Assembly: GCA_017303715.1 (NCBI GenBank)
Contig: JAFLBZ010000005.1
Span: 62,001 to 126,000 of the forward strand
Length of the DNA: 64,000 bases
Origin: Rhodothermia bacterium
GTDB lineage: Bacteria > Bacteroidota > Rhodothermia > Rhodothermales > UBA2364
Direction: 5' to 3'
Made by a program: the position numbers and the translations under genes. Positions 27,633-36,933 of the stretch are shown here, in pieces (positions within the stretch are counted from its first letter, which is position 1; each line of letters starts with the position of its first letter). The notes beneath the pieces were generated by a model. That model made no database searches. It had not been told where the DNA came from and saw nothing but the letters and a program-made list of their open reading frames with translations.

Positions 27633-28814
27633 ATGAAAGCCGCCAACCGTTGGGTTTTTGTTGATATTTTCCGGTTCACCGCTGTTGTACTCATGCTTCA
27701 GGGGCATACATTCGATGCTTATTTATCTCCAGAAATAAAAAAAATGGCTTGGTTTCAAGGAAACCATACATTTATCCACGGATTTACCAGTCCAATCTTT
27801 TTATTCTCTTCTGGCTTGGCATTCGGTGTGGCTACTTTTCGTAAATGGAACCATTTTACGTCGTGGTCTCCTGCCCTTTGGAAGAGAATTAGAAGGTATC
27901 TCCTCCTTTTGGCCATCGGTTATTGGCTGCATTTGGCGTATTTTTCTTTTGCAAAAATCTTAACACAGATGTCTGAGAAGAATATCCTTTTTTTCTTTCA
28001 GATTGATGCACTTCAGATTATAGGGGTTACATTGGCTTTTTGTCAATTTTCTGTTTTTATTCTAAAAAAGAAAAAACATTTCATTACACTTCTTTCCTTA
28101 TTGTTTTTATCAATCTTTTTTATCACACCTTTTTTATGGGGCAGTGACCTTACCAGTATTCCACTTGTAATAAGAGGATATTTAGACAAATCTATTGGTT
28201 CATATTTCCCCTTATTTCCTTGGAGTATGTATTTATTTGCTGGAATTATCTCTGCCTTTCTCTTCCGTAATTGGCAAGAGAAAATGTCTAATAATCAAGT
28301 ATCTTTAAGATTTGCTGCAATTGGTTTATTATTCATTCTAATTGGAAAGCCGGGGATGGAAAATTGGATTAACCCATTCCGTGATCCTGATGGCGTATAT
28401 TCCTTTCTTGTGATTCATAATTTAGGGTATATCCTCCTTATTATATCATTGCTCTATTGGGTTGACCAATTTTTTTTACAACCTATGATAGAGAAAAATC
28501 CACATGGCTTGCCAATCCTAAAAAACATCACCTTAATGGGGCAAGAAACACTTGCAATTTATGTAATGCACTTATTTATTGTTTATGGCTCGCCACTGAA
28601 CCAAAGCGTCTTACCTTCTATGCGATATAACATGGAAGTATTACCTGCATTGTTCTATGCTATTTTGCTTTTTGTTTCCATGTTCTATTATGCAAAATTT
28701 TGGTCATGGTTCAAAAAAGAACGGCCCTCGGATTTTAAGACTTTTCAATACATAGGTGTTGGATTACTTCTTTATCTCTTTTTGATAAATGACTGGGTTC
28801 TCCATTTAATTTAA
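27633..28814 (+). CDS. DUF1624/heparan acetyltransferase-like membrane protein
   Basis: The start at 27633 (MKAANRW) is chosen over a frame from 27576, because the family begins close to the RWVFVDIFRFTAVVLMLQGH motif. The 393-residue product has about ten hydrophobic segments. The first segment carries the R..DI.R....L...H pattern typical of DUF1624 and related acyltransferase-3-like proteins, with conserved His in helix 1. Some relatives transfer acetyl groups to sugars across a membrane, but most bacterial members have no known substrate. Its 3' end overlaps that of mazG by 4 bases, tail to tail. Confidence 0.7.
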   Translation: MKAANRWVFVDIFRFTAVVLMLQGHTFDAYLSPEIKKMAWFQGNHTFIHGFTSPIFLFSSGLAFGVATFRKWNHFTSWSPALWKRIRRYLLLLAIGYWLHLAYFSFAKILTQMSEKNILFFFQIDALQIIGVTLAFCQFSVFILKKKKHFITLLSLLFLSIFFITPFLWGSDLTSIPLVIRGYLDKSIGSYFPLFPWSMYLFAGIISAFLFRNWQEKMSNNQVSLRFAAIGLLFILIGKPGMENWINPFRDPDGVYSFLVIHNLGYILLIISLLYWVDQFFLQPMIEKNPHGLPILKNITLMGQETLAIYVMHLFIVYGSPLNQSVLPSMRYNMEVLPALFYAILLFVSMFYYAKFWSWFKKERPSDFKTFQYIGVGLLLYLFLINDWVLHLI

Positions 28815-29626
28815 GCACGTTTTGCCTCGTCCCAATATTTATCCATTTCTTCGAGTGTAATATCCTCAAGAGACTTTTCTAGTTCCTTTATTCTTTTCTC
28901 TATGTACCTAAATCGAGAGATAAATTTCTGATTTGTACGCCTGATGGCGCTCTCGGCTACAAGACCATTTAAACGCGCATGATTAACGATGGAAAATAGG
29001 ACGTCGCCTAACTCGTCTTCCTTCTCTTCAGAAGTACAATTTGGATTGGAAAGTTTTTCTGAATACTCCTTTATTTCCTCCTGAACTTTCAAAAATGCTT
29101 GATCTGGATTGGGGAAGTCGAACCCTACACCTGCGGCCTTTTCTTGAATTCTATGCGCTTGTAACAGACCAGGCAAATGTTTGGGAACACCATCTAATAC
29201 AGATGTTTTTTTGGGGTTTTCACCTTGCTTGATTTTTTCCCAATTCTCCAATACCATTTGCGCATCAGCGGCTATTATTTCCCCATAAACGTGTGGATGA
29301 CGTCGAATAAGCTTCTCCGATATGGACAAAATAACGTCTTTTAGGGTAAATCTATTTTCCTCTTGTGCCATAACTGCGTGAAACACAATATGAAGAAAGA
29401 GATCTCCTAATTCTTTCTTCACCTCTAGCCAATCTGCCTTTTCGATGGCTTCTAAGGTTTCATATGCCTCTTCAATCAAGAGATGGCGGATAGATTCTTG
29501 GGTCTGTTCTCTATCCCAAGGACACTCTTTCCGTAACCGATGAACAATTTGTACAAAGTCGGTAAAAGCCTGCGCACTTTCTTCCTTTTTGATCGGCGCA
29601 GAAGGGATAATAATTTTTTTTGACAT
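28811..29626 (-). CDS. mazG: Nucleoside triphosphate pyrophosphohydrolase MazG
   Basis: The start MSKKIII (29626) fits the family better than an ATG 30 bases upstream. The 271-residue product has two MazG helical repeats: the first with CPWDREQT, LIEEAYETLEAI and KKELGDLFLHIVFHA, the second with VQEEIKEYSE and KEDELGDVLFSIVNHARL. The EExxE...ExxD residues bind Mg2+. It hydrolyses NTPs, including aberrant ones and ppGpp precursors, to NMP and pyrophosphate. It is transcribed divergently from the first ssb gene over a 180-bp gap. Confidence 0.95.
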   Translation of the reverse strand: MSKKIIIPSAPIKKEESAQAFTDFVQIVHRLRKECPWDREQTQESIRHLLIEEAYETLEAIEKADWLEVKKELGDLFLHIVFHAVMAQEENRFTLKDVILSISEKLIRRHPHVYGEIIAADAQMVLENWEKIKQGENPKKTSVLDGVPKHLPGLLQAHRIQEKAAGVGFDFPNPDQAFLKVQEEIKEYSEKLSNPNCTSEEKEDELGDVLFSIVNHARLNGLVAESAIRRTNQKFISRFRYIEKRIKELEKSLEDITLEEMDKYWDEAKRA

Positions 29627-29808
29627 ATTTTTTTGCTTATGACATACTGTTGTCATAGTGGGATTTTTATTTTGGCATCAGCAAAGGACAAACAGTTTTT
29701 GCAGTGTCAACCAAATTATCTCCTGGTTGGGTTCATGAAAGAAGATACGTCACACATCGAACAAACCAGGGTTCTTGTACAAACATTAAATTTTCAGGAG
29801 GTATTCTC

Positions 29809-30297
29809 ATGGCACACAACACCATCAACCGCGTCACCTTAATTGGTTTTTTAGCCGCCGATCCACAAGTACGTGCTACTGGCTCCGGCGTCACCATCTG
29901 TAATTTCGTGGTCATGACCAACGAAAATTATCGGGATGGGAGTGGACAAATTGTAGAACGGGCTGAGTCCCACCGCATCGTCGTTTTTGATAAATTGGCC
30001 GATGTCTGTGCCAAGTATCTCGTAAAAGGACGAAAAGTTTACCTTGAGGGTTCTCTTCAGACACGTTCCTACGACGACAAAGACGGAAACAAGCGTTACA
30101 TCACAGAAGTAAGAGCACACGAAATGCTTTTGCTGGATCGAACACAACAAGCTACATCCGATGGGGAAGTGAAACAAGAAAAAAGAGGGTATGAAAATAC
30201 CGGCAAGCGGTACGTAAATAACAAATCGGGTCAGCGTGTTGTAGCTGAACCAGAAATGGAGTCCATGATAGAACCAGAGATGGATCTTCCATTCTGA
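29809..30297 (+). CDS. ssb: Single-stranded DNA-binding protein, copy 1
   Basis: The start at 29809 (MAHNTINRV) is set by a strong AGGAGG at 29796-29801. The 162-residue product has an OB-fold over residues 1-110 (TLIGFLAADPQVRATGSG, VFDKLADVCAKYLVKGRKVYLEGSLQTRSYDD), a short linker and an acidic tail ending MDLPF, the site that binds repair and replication partners. It is about 75% identical by eye over the OB-fold to the second copy just downstream. The linker lacks the Gly/Gln-rich stretch of that copy. Two paralogues may form mixed tetramers or serve different conditions. Confidence 0.95.
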   Translation: MAHNTINRVTLIGFLAADPQVRATGSGVTICNFVVMTNENYRDGSGQIVERAESHRIVVFDKLADVCAKYLVKGRKVYLEGSLQTRSYDDKDGNKRYITEVRAHEMLLLDRTQQATSDGEVKQEKRGYENTGKRYVNNKSGQRVVAEPEMESMIEPEMDLPF

Positions 30298-30314
30298 CCT
30301 AAGCCGTGTTGAGC

Positions 30315-30360
30315 AACAACGGATTGGTTTATCTGTGAACTGATCCGTTGTTTATTTTCT
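30315..30360 (+). terminator. Hairpin terminator after ssb copy 1
   Basis: A 10-bp stem (AACAACGGAT at 30315-30324, ATCCGTTGTT at 30343-30352) is followed by TATTTTCT. It lies just after the ssb stop and indicates that the two ssb genes are separate transcription units. Confidence 0.7.
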
Positions 30361-30529
30361 GAAGGCTATAAGGGATCGTTCAGGTGTAACTATCTTTTAA
30401 AGACTTTTATTTAAGATTCTTTTATGGGGAACCAGAATGTTGTAATTTAAAAGATTGATTCTTAAGATGAATATCCTAAGTTCTTAAAAAAGCAAATACC
30501 ACAGCTTATTTTTATTGGAGGTACTTTAA

Positions 30530-31027
30530 ATGGCACGAAATTCTCTTAATCGTGTAATGCTAATAGGCAATTTGGCAGCAGATCCCCAAACGCGCGCCAC
30601 GGGAAATGGCGTTACCGTCACAAACTTCACGGTTATGACCAATGAAGGCTACCGAGATGCAAGTGGGAATATGGTTGAGCGTTCAGAGGCGCATCGGATC
30701 GTTGTATTCGACAAACTTGCCGATATCTGCGCGAAATATCTCACCAAAGGACGAAAGGTATATATCGAAGGTTCCTTGCAAACAAGATCATATGATGATA
30801 AAGATGGCATAAAACGATATACAACCGAGATTAAGGCAAATGAGATGCTGATGTTGGATCGCGGTAATAACGAGTCTGGAGCAGGTAACTACCAATCTGG
30901 GGGATCTTCCTATGGAACTGGAGGAGCATCTACCTACGGAGGTGGCTATCAAGCCCCACAGCGACAAAGCCCGTCACCTCCGCCCGCACACGATGACTTT
31001 GGGCCGGATGACGACTTGCCCTTCTAG
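30530..31027 (+). CDS. ssb: Single-stranded DNA-binding protein, copy 2
   Basis: This 165-residue protein starts after a GGAGG at 30517-30521. The OB-fold occupies residues 1-112 (MLIGNLAADPQTRATGNG, SEAHRIVVFDKLADICAKYL), followed by a Gly/Ser/Tyr/Gln-rich linker and an acidic DDDLPF tail that recruits partner proteins. This is the more canonical SSB of the tandem pair. It coats single-stranded DNA in replication, recombination and repair. The gene is preceded by a 230-base spacer carrying its own leader and is followed by a terminator hairpin, so it is expressed independently of copy 1. Confidence 0.96.
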   Translation: MARNSLNRVMLIGNLAADPQTRATGNGVTVTNFTVMTNEGYRDASGNMVERSEAHRIVVFDKLADICAKYLTKGRKVYIEGSLQTRSYDDKDGIKRYTTEIKANEMLMLDRGNNESGAGNYQSGGSSYGTGGASTYGGGYQAPQRQSPSPPPAHDDFGPDDDLPF

Positions 31028-31036
31028 GATAATTTC

Positions 31037-31068
31037 AAGGGGTGGAAAAAATCTTCCCCTTCTTTTTT
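31037..31068 (+). terminator. Intrinsic terminator after ssb copy 2
   Basis: AAGGGG (31037-31042) pairs with CCCCTT (31056-31061) and is followed by CTTTTTTAT. The stem is short, but the T tract and position 10 bases after the ssb stop support it. Confidence 0.7.
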
Positions 31069-31146
31069 ATCATTGATGTGCATCCTGCCAAACAGAGGTA
31101 CGTAATTTGGTTCTGAATCTATTTTACGTTCAAATTTTTGTTAGCC

Positions 31147-31830
31147 ATGATTAAGAATATAGCACTTCTGCTTGTTGCTTGTATTGCAATTTTGTTTTTG
31201 TGGGACACCCCAATATTATATCCCTTACAGATGCTGGTGGTTTTCTTCCATGAAGCATCCCATGCCCTTGCAACCATTTTAACAGGAGGATCTGTACAAG
31301 AAATGGTCTTGGTTCGCGAGCAAGGCGGCCATGTTGTCTCACTGGGGGGATGGCCATTTGTGACCTTAAGTGCGGGTTACCTTGGTTCTTTAGGCTTTGG
31401 TGTTCTTTTTTATGTTTTATCAGCGTCTAAACGTTTCCAAAAATGGATGGTGTTGGGCATAGGCGTTTTTATCTTACTGATCACATTGTTTTTTGTAAGA
31501 AACTGGTTTGGCTTTGGATTCAGCCTTGTTGCTGGGGGTGTTTTTGTAGTAGCTGGAAGATATTTGGCAGACGACTGGAATGCTCTTGTTTTAAAAGCCA
31601 TCGGTTTAACCAGTATGATGTATGTTCCGCATGACATTTATAGCGATACCATTGCACGTTCTTACCTCGTTTCCGATGCACGCATGTTGGCCGAAGCGTA
31701 TGGTGGCTCAACAATGATGTGGGGTGGAATATGGTTAATAATATCTTTATACGTCATCTTTAGTGTATTTAGATGGACGCTTACTAAAGCAGATAACGAA
31801 CAAAAACTTTCTAATGTCCATACCATCTAA
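31147..31830 (+). CDS. M50B-like integral membrane peptidase
   Basis: The ATG at 31147 is used; a TTG at 31138 is a weaker choice. The 227-residue protein has about six hydrophobic segments and a membrane HExxH zinc motif, FFHEASHALATILTGG, near residue 33, with GGHVVSLGG next to it, as in the M50B-like (PF13398-type) family. A conserved YVPHDIYSD follows in the C-terminal half. Such proteins are related to site-2 proteases, but activity of this short group is unproven. The gene overlaps the next by 17 bases, suggesting translational coupling with the FAD oxidase. Confidence 0.75.
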   Translation: MIKNIALLLVACIAILFLWDTPILYPLQMLVVFFHEASHALATILTGGSVQEMVLVREQGGHVVSLGGWPFVTLSAGYLGSLGFGVLFYVLSASKRFQKWMVLGIGVFILLITLFFVRNWFGFGFSLVAGGVFVVAGRYLADDWNALVLKAIGLTSMMYVPHDIYSDTIARSYLVSDARMLAEAYGGSTMMWGGIWLIISLYVIFSVFRWTLTKADNEQKLSNVHTI

Positions 31831-32869
31831 AGTGTATGACCTTATTATTGTTGGTGCCGGTTTAGCGGGAGCTATGGTTGCGTGGAACCTACAAAGCCAT
31901 TACAATATTTTGATCCTTGAACGTGATAATGATGAAGCAAAAGGGTCGAGAATCTCGGCAGGGCTGATTAATCCGTTGATGGCGCAAAAAGGCAGGAAGG
32001 TATTTGAGGCAGAAAACGGCTTAAAGGCTTTTCACGAACTTTTGGCGCGCGCCTCTGTTCCTGAAGAGATCGCGCGGATGGATGGCTTGCTGCGACCCGC
32101 AAAGAATGAACAGCAAGCCACTTGGTTCAAAATGTCTGCCCAAGCCTCACCTCAACTTGGAAAATGGCTGAGCGAACCTGAGGTAAAAAAGCAGTTTCCT
32201 GCGGTTAATGCGCCCTATGGTGGCTTATGGGTTTTTTCTGGAGGAACAGTAAAAATATGTGCCTTGGTGAATTGGCTTGTTCAGCGTGCAAATATTACGT
32301 ACCAAATAGCAACCGTTCGAGACATTATTGAAAGCGAAGACTTTGTAACCGTAATAGATGAAAAAGGTCAAAAATATACAGCCTCCAAATGTATTTCCTG
32401 TATGGGTTATGGTTTTAAGACACTTTCCTTGTTTAAATCTTTAAACCTTCATGCGATCAAAGGTCAGGTTGAAGTGATCGAAGCTCCGCCTGCTATTCAG
32501 ACGCCAAGCCTGAGTGGAGGCATGTATGTTTCAACTTTCCAAAACAAATGGGTGGCTGGGAGCAGTTTTGTACATCATTTTGAGACTCTAAATTCTTCTC
32601 CTACAGAAAAAGAAGCAATTATTGGCGGAATTAAAGAAATGCTTGCATTGCCCGTTCACGATCTCCAAACCAAGTCCGAGGTTGGGATTAGAATTACGAT
32701 TCCTTCAACAAGATTGCCGATGGTTGGACCAATATCTAAACTGGGAAATATTTGGGTTTTTACAGGCTTTGGAGCAAAAGGTCTCCTTTTAGCGCCTTAT
32801 TTGGCGCAAAATCTTAAAGATTGGTTAGAAAATTCTGACTTAATTCCATCAGTACTTCTGCCGCATTAG
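31814..32869 (+). CDS. FAD-dependent amino-acid oxidase-like protein (DAO family)
   Basis: The start MSIPSKVYD (31814) lies inside the preceding gene. The 351-residue product has the Rossmann FAD motif IIVGAGLAGAMVAWNL (about 10-25) and an acidic E at the end of the second strand (ILILERD). It also has ISAGLINPLMAQKGRK and the C-terminal GFGAKGLLLAPYLA that closes the FAD site in DAO-type oxidoreductases. Relatives oxidise glycine, sarcosine or D-amino acids, or act in tRNA modification (MnmC-like), so the substrate is open. It ends 4 bases into the convergent trkH gene. Confidence 0.75.
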   Translation: MSIPSKVYDLIIVGAGLAGAMVAWNLQSHYNILILERDNDEAKGSRISAGLINPLMAQKGRKVFEAENGLKAFHELLARASVPEEIARMDGLLRPAKNEQQATWFKMSAQASPQLGKWLSEPEVKKQFPAVNAPYGGLWVFSGGTVKICALVNWLVQRANITYQIATVRDIIESEDFVTVIDEKGQKYTASKCISCMGYGFKTLSLFKSLNLHAIKGQVEVIEAPPAIQTPSLSGGMYVSTFQNKWVAGSSFVHHFETLNSSPTEKEAIIGGIKEMLALPVHDLQTKSEVGIRITIPSTRLPMVGPISKLGNIWVFTGFGAKGLLLAPYLAQNLKDWLENSDLIPSVLLPH

Positions 32870-34371
32870 CGCTTCCAATAAGAAGGTATAAGCACCAACA
32901 ACACGGTAAAGATTTCTAATCTTCCCAGCAACATCAAAAAACTTAAAAACCATTTAGAGAGGTCTGGTAAAATCGCATAGCTCTCAGATGCACCGAATGC
33001 ACCAATAGGCGGCCCAACGCCAGATAAACAAGAAATAACAATACCTGCTGCATCCACAAGAGAAACACCCGTGAAGGTCATAATCCCTGTACCAAAAACA
33101 AAAGTGGCAAAATACACAAAAACAAAACTTGTAATGTTTCTGCTAATTTCAGGCGGGACGACCTCATGATCTAGTCGAATGGCAATAATGGCACGTGGAT
33201 GAATCATCAATTGAATTTCCCGGATAACCTGCTTAAAAATTAATACTATACGTAGAATTTTAAGCCCACCGGCGGAAGAACCCGCCATCCCACCGATCAT
33301 GGCAAGTGTTATGAGTAGAAATGTAGTGAAAGGCATCCACTTATGAATATCCGTATTAGTGAAGCCTGTAGTTGTCATTACGGAAACGACTTGGAATGAA
33401 GCGTATCGCAAGGCGTCACCGAATGAGGGGTACATGAGATATTCTGGAGCGGTTAGCTGCAGTGGTGGAAAATATTCTGCTGTGGGTCTCCAAATTGCCA
33501 ACGTCATTAAAACGATGGAGATGCCCATGATGGACATAAAAACCTTAAAGACTGTTTTGGTAAAAACCTTATAGTTTTTGTGGGAAAGCGCCTGATAAAA
33601 GAAATTGAAATTTATAGCACCGATGATCATGAAAACCATTACAATCAATTCTACATACACGGAATCAAATGCAGCAAGTGAGTCAGTTTTAGTTGAAAAT
33701 CCCCCCGTTGAGATAGCCGAAAATGCTGTAGAAGCGGCATCAAAGAAGCTCATGACGGGCAAGAGCAATAGTGCAAGAATGATGGTTAAAAGGGTATAAA
33801 TCCCCCAAACTCTTTTTGATATTTCGCTCACACGAAAAGAAAGACGTTTGATGGCTGGCCCACTTACTTCAGACTTAAAAAGTTGCATCCCACCAATACC
33901 AAGAAGAGGTAAAAGGGATGTAGATAAAACAATCATGCTTAGCCCGCCCAGCCATTGGCTAAAAGCACGCCAAAACTGAAAAGCAAAGGGCAATTCTTCG
34001 ACGGGGAGATTATTATTACCGCCCAGAATTGACGCCCCAGTTCCTGTAAAGCCACTAATCATTTCAAAATAAGCATCCGTAAAAGAGGGGACGACACTAG
34101 ACCAAACGAAAGGCAATGCTGCAATGAGCGGTATTAAAATCCATGCAAGGGTGAGAATGGCAAAAGCTTCACGGATTCGAAGTTCCTCGTCTGGACGGTA
34201 TATATTCCAAGTTGCAACTCCAAAAGAGATGCAAATTGCAGCCGTTCCTCCGAAAGCCCACCAGTCAGCATCACCGTAGCCCAGCCCCACCAACATGGGG
34301 ATCAACATCAGGAATCCAACAACAAGCAAAATTGCTCCCAGAATACCGACGATTATCCTATAATTAAGCAT
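32866..34371 (-). CDS. trkH: Potassium uptake membrane subunit TrkH/KtrB
   Basis: The 501-residue protein has ten or more hydrophobic segments and the repeated pore-loop signatures of the SKT family: SGFTGTGASI for the first filter, AISTGGFST for the second, SVMTTTGFTNTD for the third and SCLSGVGPPIGAFG for the fourth. It is the K+-translocating subunit and normally works with a cytoplasmic TrkA/KtrA ring, which is not encoded nearby. It is the last gene of the long minus-strand run but is separated by 110 bases from the carboxylase gene. Confidence 0.93.
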   Translation of the reverse strand: MLNYRIIVGILGAILLVVGFLMLIPMLVGLGYGDADWWAFGGTAAICISFGVATWNIYRPDEELRIREAFAILTLAWILIPLIAALPFVWSSVVPSFTDAYFEMISGFTGTGASILGGNNNLPVEELPFAFQFWRAFSQWLGGLSMIVLSTSLLPLLGIGGMQLFKSEVSGPAIKRLSFRVSEISKRVWGIYTLLTIILALLLLPVMSFFDAASTAFSAISTGGFSTKTDSLAAFDSVYVELIVMVFMIIGAINFNFFYQALSHKNYKVFTKTVFKVFMSIMGISIVLMTLAIWRPTAEYFPPLQLTAPEYLMYPSFGDALRYASFQVVSVMTTTGFTNTDIHKWMPFTTFLLITLAMIGGMAGSSAGGLKILRIVLIFKQVIREIQLMIHPRAIIAIRLDHEVVPPEISRNITSFVFVYFATFVFGTGIMTFTGVSLVDAAGIVISCLSGVGPPIGAFGASESYAILPDLSKWFLSFLMLLGRLEIFTVLLVLIPSYWKR

Positions 34372-34481
34372 ATGCGAGAAGTCAGAGGGTACTTTTTAAG
34401 GGTTGGCTTCTGAAAGAAGTACTTGGCGGGAGGGTTTAAGGACGTAAAATAAACAGATTACCTTGGTTTTACAATTTGAAT

Positions 34482-36074
34482 TTATGTTTGGATTACGCCC
34501 GGATTAAAAGGAGGTATATGTGGGTTCTGGTTTGCCATCTCGATGCCCAAGGAAATCCAATTTCGGGTATCTTTCGGTTCGATAATTTCATCAACCCATA
34601 AACGTGAAGCAGCATAGGTAATTTCGGTTTTTATTTCGTATGTAGCGGCAATATCGTCTAATCGAGTTTGTTTTTCGGTCTCTGAAAGCAGTTGTCCTTT
34701 TTTTTCTGCTTTTGCAAGTTGGATTTGCAACAAAGTCTTTGCGGCTTGCACACCGCCCATGACCGCGATCCGTGCAGTAGGCCAAGCGAGCATAAGCCTT
34801 GGGTCGTAAGCCCTCCCACACATGGCATAATTGCCAGCACCATAGGAATTGCCCAGCACAATGGTAAATTTTGGAACGACGGAATTGGCAACAGCATTAA
34901 CCATTTTTGCACCATCTTTGATGATTCCCCCATGCTCGGATCGGGAACCGACCATAAAGCCGGTTACATCTTGCAAAAAGACCAAAGGAATTTTCTTCTG
35001 ATTGCAATTCATGATAAAACGTGCTGCTTTATCTGCCGAATCTGAATAAATTACTCCACCGACCTGCATTTCGCCCTTTTTTGAGCGTGTCATTTTTCGC
35101 TGATTGGCAACAATACCTACACTCCAGCCATCTATCCGAGCATAGCCACACAGCAGGCTTTTCCCAAATCCCGCTTTATATTCTGTCCATGAATCTGCAT
35201 CAATTAACGCCTTTAGCACCTCATACATATCGTAAGGTTGTACTTGGTTTTCGGGGATTACTTTATTGAGGCTCTCCGGTGATAATGACGGCATTTTGCT
35301 ATCTCCGCGTGAGAAATTCGCCTTGGCACGTTCCCCGAAATGCCCGACCAAGTCTCGAATGGTGCTGAGGCAAGTTTCATCGTCCGGCATAGTATAATCT
35401 GTCACCCCCGAAATTTCGGAGTGTGTTACTGCTCCACCAAGCGTTTCAATATCGGTGTCTTCTCCGATGGCCGCTTTAACCAAAAATGGCCCTGCTAAAA
35501 ACACAGAACCTGTTCCGTCCACAATGAGGGCTTCATCACTCATGATCGGCAAATAAGCCCCACCTGCAACACAACTGCCCATAATGGCGGCAATTTGTGG
35601 AATTCCCATGGAGGATAGGCGTGCATTGTTCCGAAAAATGCGACCAAAATGCTCTTTATCGGGGAAGATTTCGTCCTGCATGGGAAGGTACACCCCCGCA
35701 GAATCCACCAAATAGATAATGGGCAAATGGTTTTCAATTGCAATTTCTTGTGCACGAAGGTTCTTTTTTGCCGTAATCGGGAACCATGCACCGGCTTTTA
35801 CGGTGGCATCATTTGCAACGATCATACAAAGTCGCCCATTGATCCGGCCAATTCCTGTAATTACCCCACCGGCAGGACATCCGCCTTCATTCTCATATTG
35901 TCCATAACCTGCAAAAAGCCCCCATTCATAGAACGTGTTCTCATCCACCAGCAATTCGATTCGTTCTCTTGCAGTTAGTTTCCCACGTTTGTGAACAAGG
36001 TCTATGGCTTTTCGGCCTCCACCTTGGTAGAGGGAATTTTTTATGTTGTTTATTTTATTTGCAATAACGGGCAT
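34482..36074 (-). CDS. Acyl-CoA carboxylase carboxyltransferase (methylcrotonyl-CoA type)
   Basis: The 530-residue protein is a biotin-dependent carboxyltransferase beta subunit: the N half has KLTARERIELL, GRINGRLCMIVANDATVKAG and SAGVYLPMQDEIFPDKEHFG with GSCVAGGAYLPIMSDE, and the C half has QDVTGFMVGS and AKMVNAVANS. The PMQDEIFPD...FGRIFRNNA stretch resembles 3-methylcrotonyl-CoA carboxylase (leucine breakdown) more than propionyl-CoA carboxylase. The biotin carboxylase/BCCP subunit is not encoded next to it. Its start codon overlaps the stop of the dienoyl-CoA reductase gene (TAATG), implying coupled translation. Confidence 0.88.
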   Translation of the reverse strand: MPVIANKINNIKNSLYQGGGRKAIDLVHKRGKLTARERIELLVDENTFYEWGLFAGYGQYENEGGCPAGGVITGIGRINGRLCMIVANDATVKAGAWFPITAKKNLRAQEIAIENHLPIIYLVDSAGVYLPMQDEIFPDKEHFGRIFRNNARLSSMGIPQIAAIMGSCVAGGAYLPIMSDEALIVDGTGSVFLAGPFLVKAAIGEDTDIETLGGAVTHSEISGVTDYTMPDDETCLSTIRDLVGHFGERAKANFSRGDSKMPSLSPESLNKVIPENQVQPYDMYEVLKALIDADSWTEYKAGFGKSLLCGYARIDGWSVGIVANQRKMTRSKKGEMQVGGVIYSDSADKAARFIMNCNQKKIPLVFLQDVTGFMVGSRSEHGGIIKDGAKMVNAVANSVVPKFTIVLGNSYGAGNYAMCGRAYDPRLMLAWPTARIAVMGGVQAAKTLLQIQLAKAEKKGQLLSETEKQTRLDDIAATYEIKTEITYAASRLWVDEIIEPKDTRNWISLGIEMANQNPHIPPFNPGVIQT

Positions 36075-36928
36075 TATTTTCGCATGGATTTAAGCATTTC
36101 TAACAGGAAAGGTCGAGGCAAGCGCGTTAACTCATTAAACTGCCCTCCAGCATTCAGGACTTCGCCGCCATCTAACGTTAGGATCGTTCCCGTCATATAA
36201 GAACTTGTGTCTGAAAGCAGAAAAACCACCAATGACGTCAGTTCATCATGTTCGCCAAAGCGTCCCAATGCGACACGGGCACGCATTTGATCCGCAACTT
36301 GTTCATTGGGAACCAATCGCTTCCAAGCTCCTTCAGTAGGAAAAGGGCCGGGTTGAATGCAGTTTAAGCGGATATTATAAGTTCCCCACTCGACCGCAAG
36401 AGATTTGGTCATGGCCTCAATTCCGGCTTTTGATACTGCACTTGGAACAACAAAGGCGCTCCCTGTTGTCGCATAAGAGGTTGTAATCGAGACTACAGCC
36501 CCCGATTTTTCACTTTCGATCCACTTCTTACCCACGGCTTGCGTCACATAAAAAGCACCATAGAGGTTTGTTTTTACGACCGAATCAAACGCATTGGGCG
36601 AAATCTCGTGTGTCGGGGCTAAAAAATTTCCGGCGGCATTGTTTACCAAGCCATGAATATCTCCGAACGTAGAGCCAGCACGTTCCACCATTTCTATCAC
36701 ACTTTCTGCTTCTCGGATGTTGCAACTGATGCCTTGGGCTTTTCCACCATTGTCTTGTACGAATGCTGCCGTTTCTTCGAGCGGTTCGGGTCTTCTTCCA
36801 CAAACCGTAACGGAAGCACCTAATTGAGCGCATCGAATGGCCATAGAGCGTCCAAGTCCGGTTCCGCCACCGGTGATCAAAATGTGTTTACCGGCCATTG
36901 CATCCGGTGCAAATAGTTCTTTGTGCAT
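36074..36928 (-). CDS. 2,4-dienoyl-CoA reductase-like SDR
   Basis: The 284-residue short-chain dehydrogenase has the Rossmann motif TGGGTGLGRSMA, NNAAGNF, and VVPSAVSKAGIEAMTKSLAVEWG, followed by NCIQPGPFPTEGA. The YxxxK tyrosine position is Ser (SAVSK), as in mitochondrial 2,4-dienoyl-CoA reductase, whose whole C-terminal half it resembles including EFNDL-like GQFNEL. It reduces dienoyl-CoA intermediates during oxidation of unsaturated fatty acids with NADPH. It is followed by the carboxyltransferase gene with overlapping stop and start, and lies 5 bases downstream of mgtE, in one run. Confidence 0.87.
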   Translation of the reverse strand: MHKELFAPDAMAGKHILITGGGTGLGRSMAIRCAQLGASVTVCGRRPEPLEETAAFVQDNGGKAQGISCNIREAESVIEMVERAGSTFGDIHGLVNNAAGNFLAPTHEISPNAFDSVVKTNLYGAFYVTQAVGKKWIESEKSGAVVSITTSYATTGSAFVVPSAVSKAGIEAMTKSLAVEWGTYNIRLNCIQPGPFPTEGAWKRLVPNEQVADQMRARVALGRFGEHDELTSLVVFLLSDTSSYMTGTILTLDGGEVLNAGGQFNELTRLPRPFLLEMLKSMRK

Positions 36929-36933
36929 ATATT

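Noticed and set aside
34381-34440. Possible hairpin (GTACTT...AAGTAC) between trkH and the carboxylase gene
   Set aside because: The arms need a bulge and no T tract follows on either strand, so it is too weak to call a terminator.
36074-36928. SDR with missing catalytic Tyr as a broken enzyme
   Set aside because: Ser at the YxxxK position is normal for the 2,4-dienoyl-CoA reductase subgroup, and the rest of the protein matches that family.
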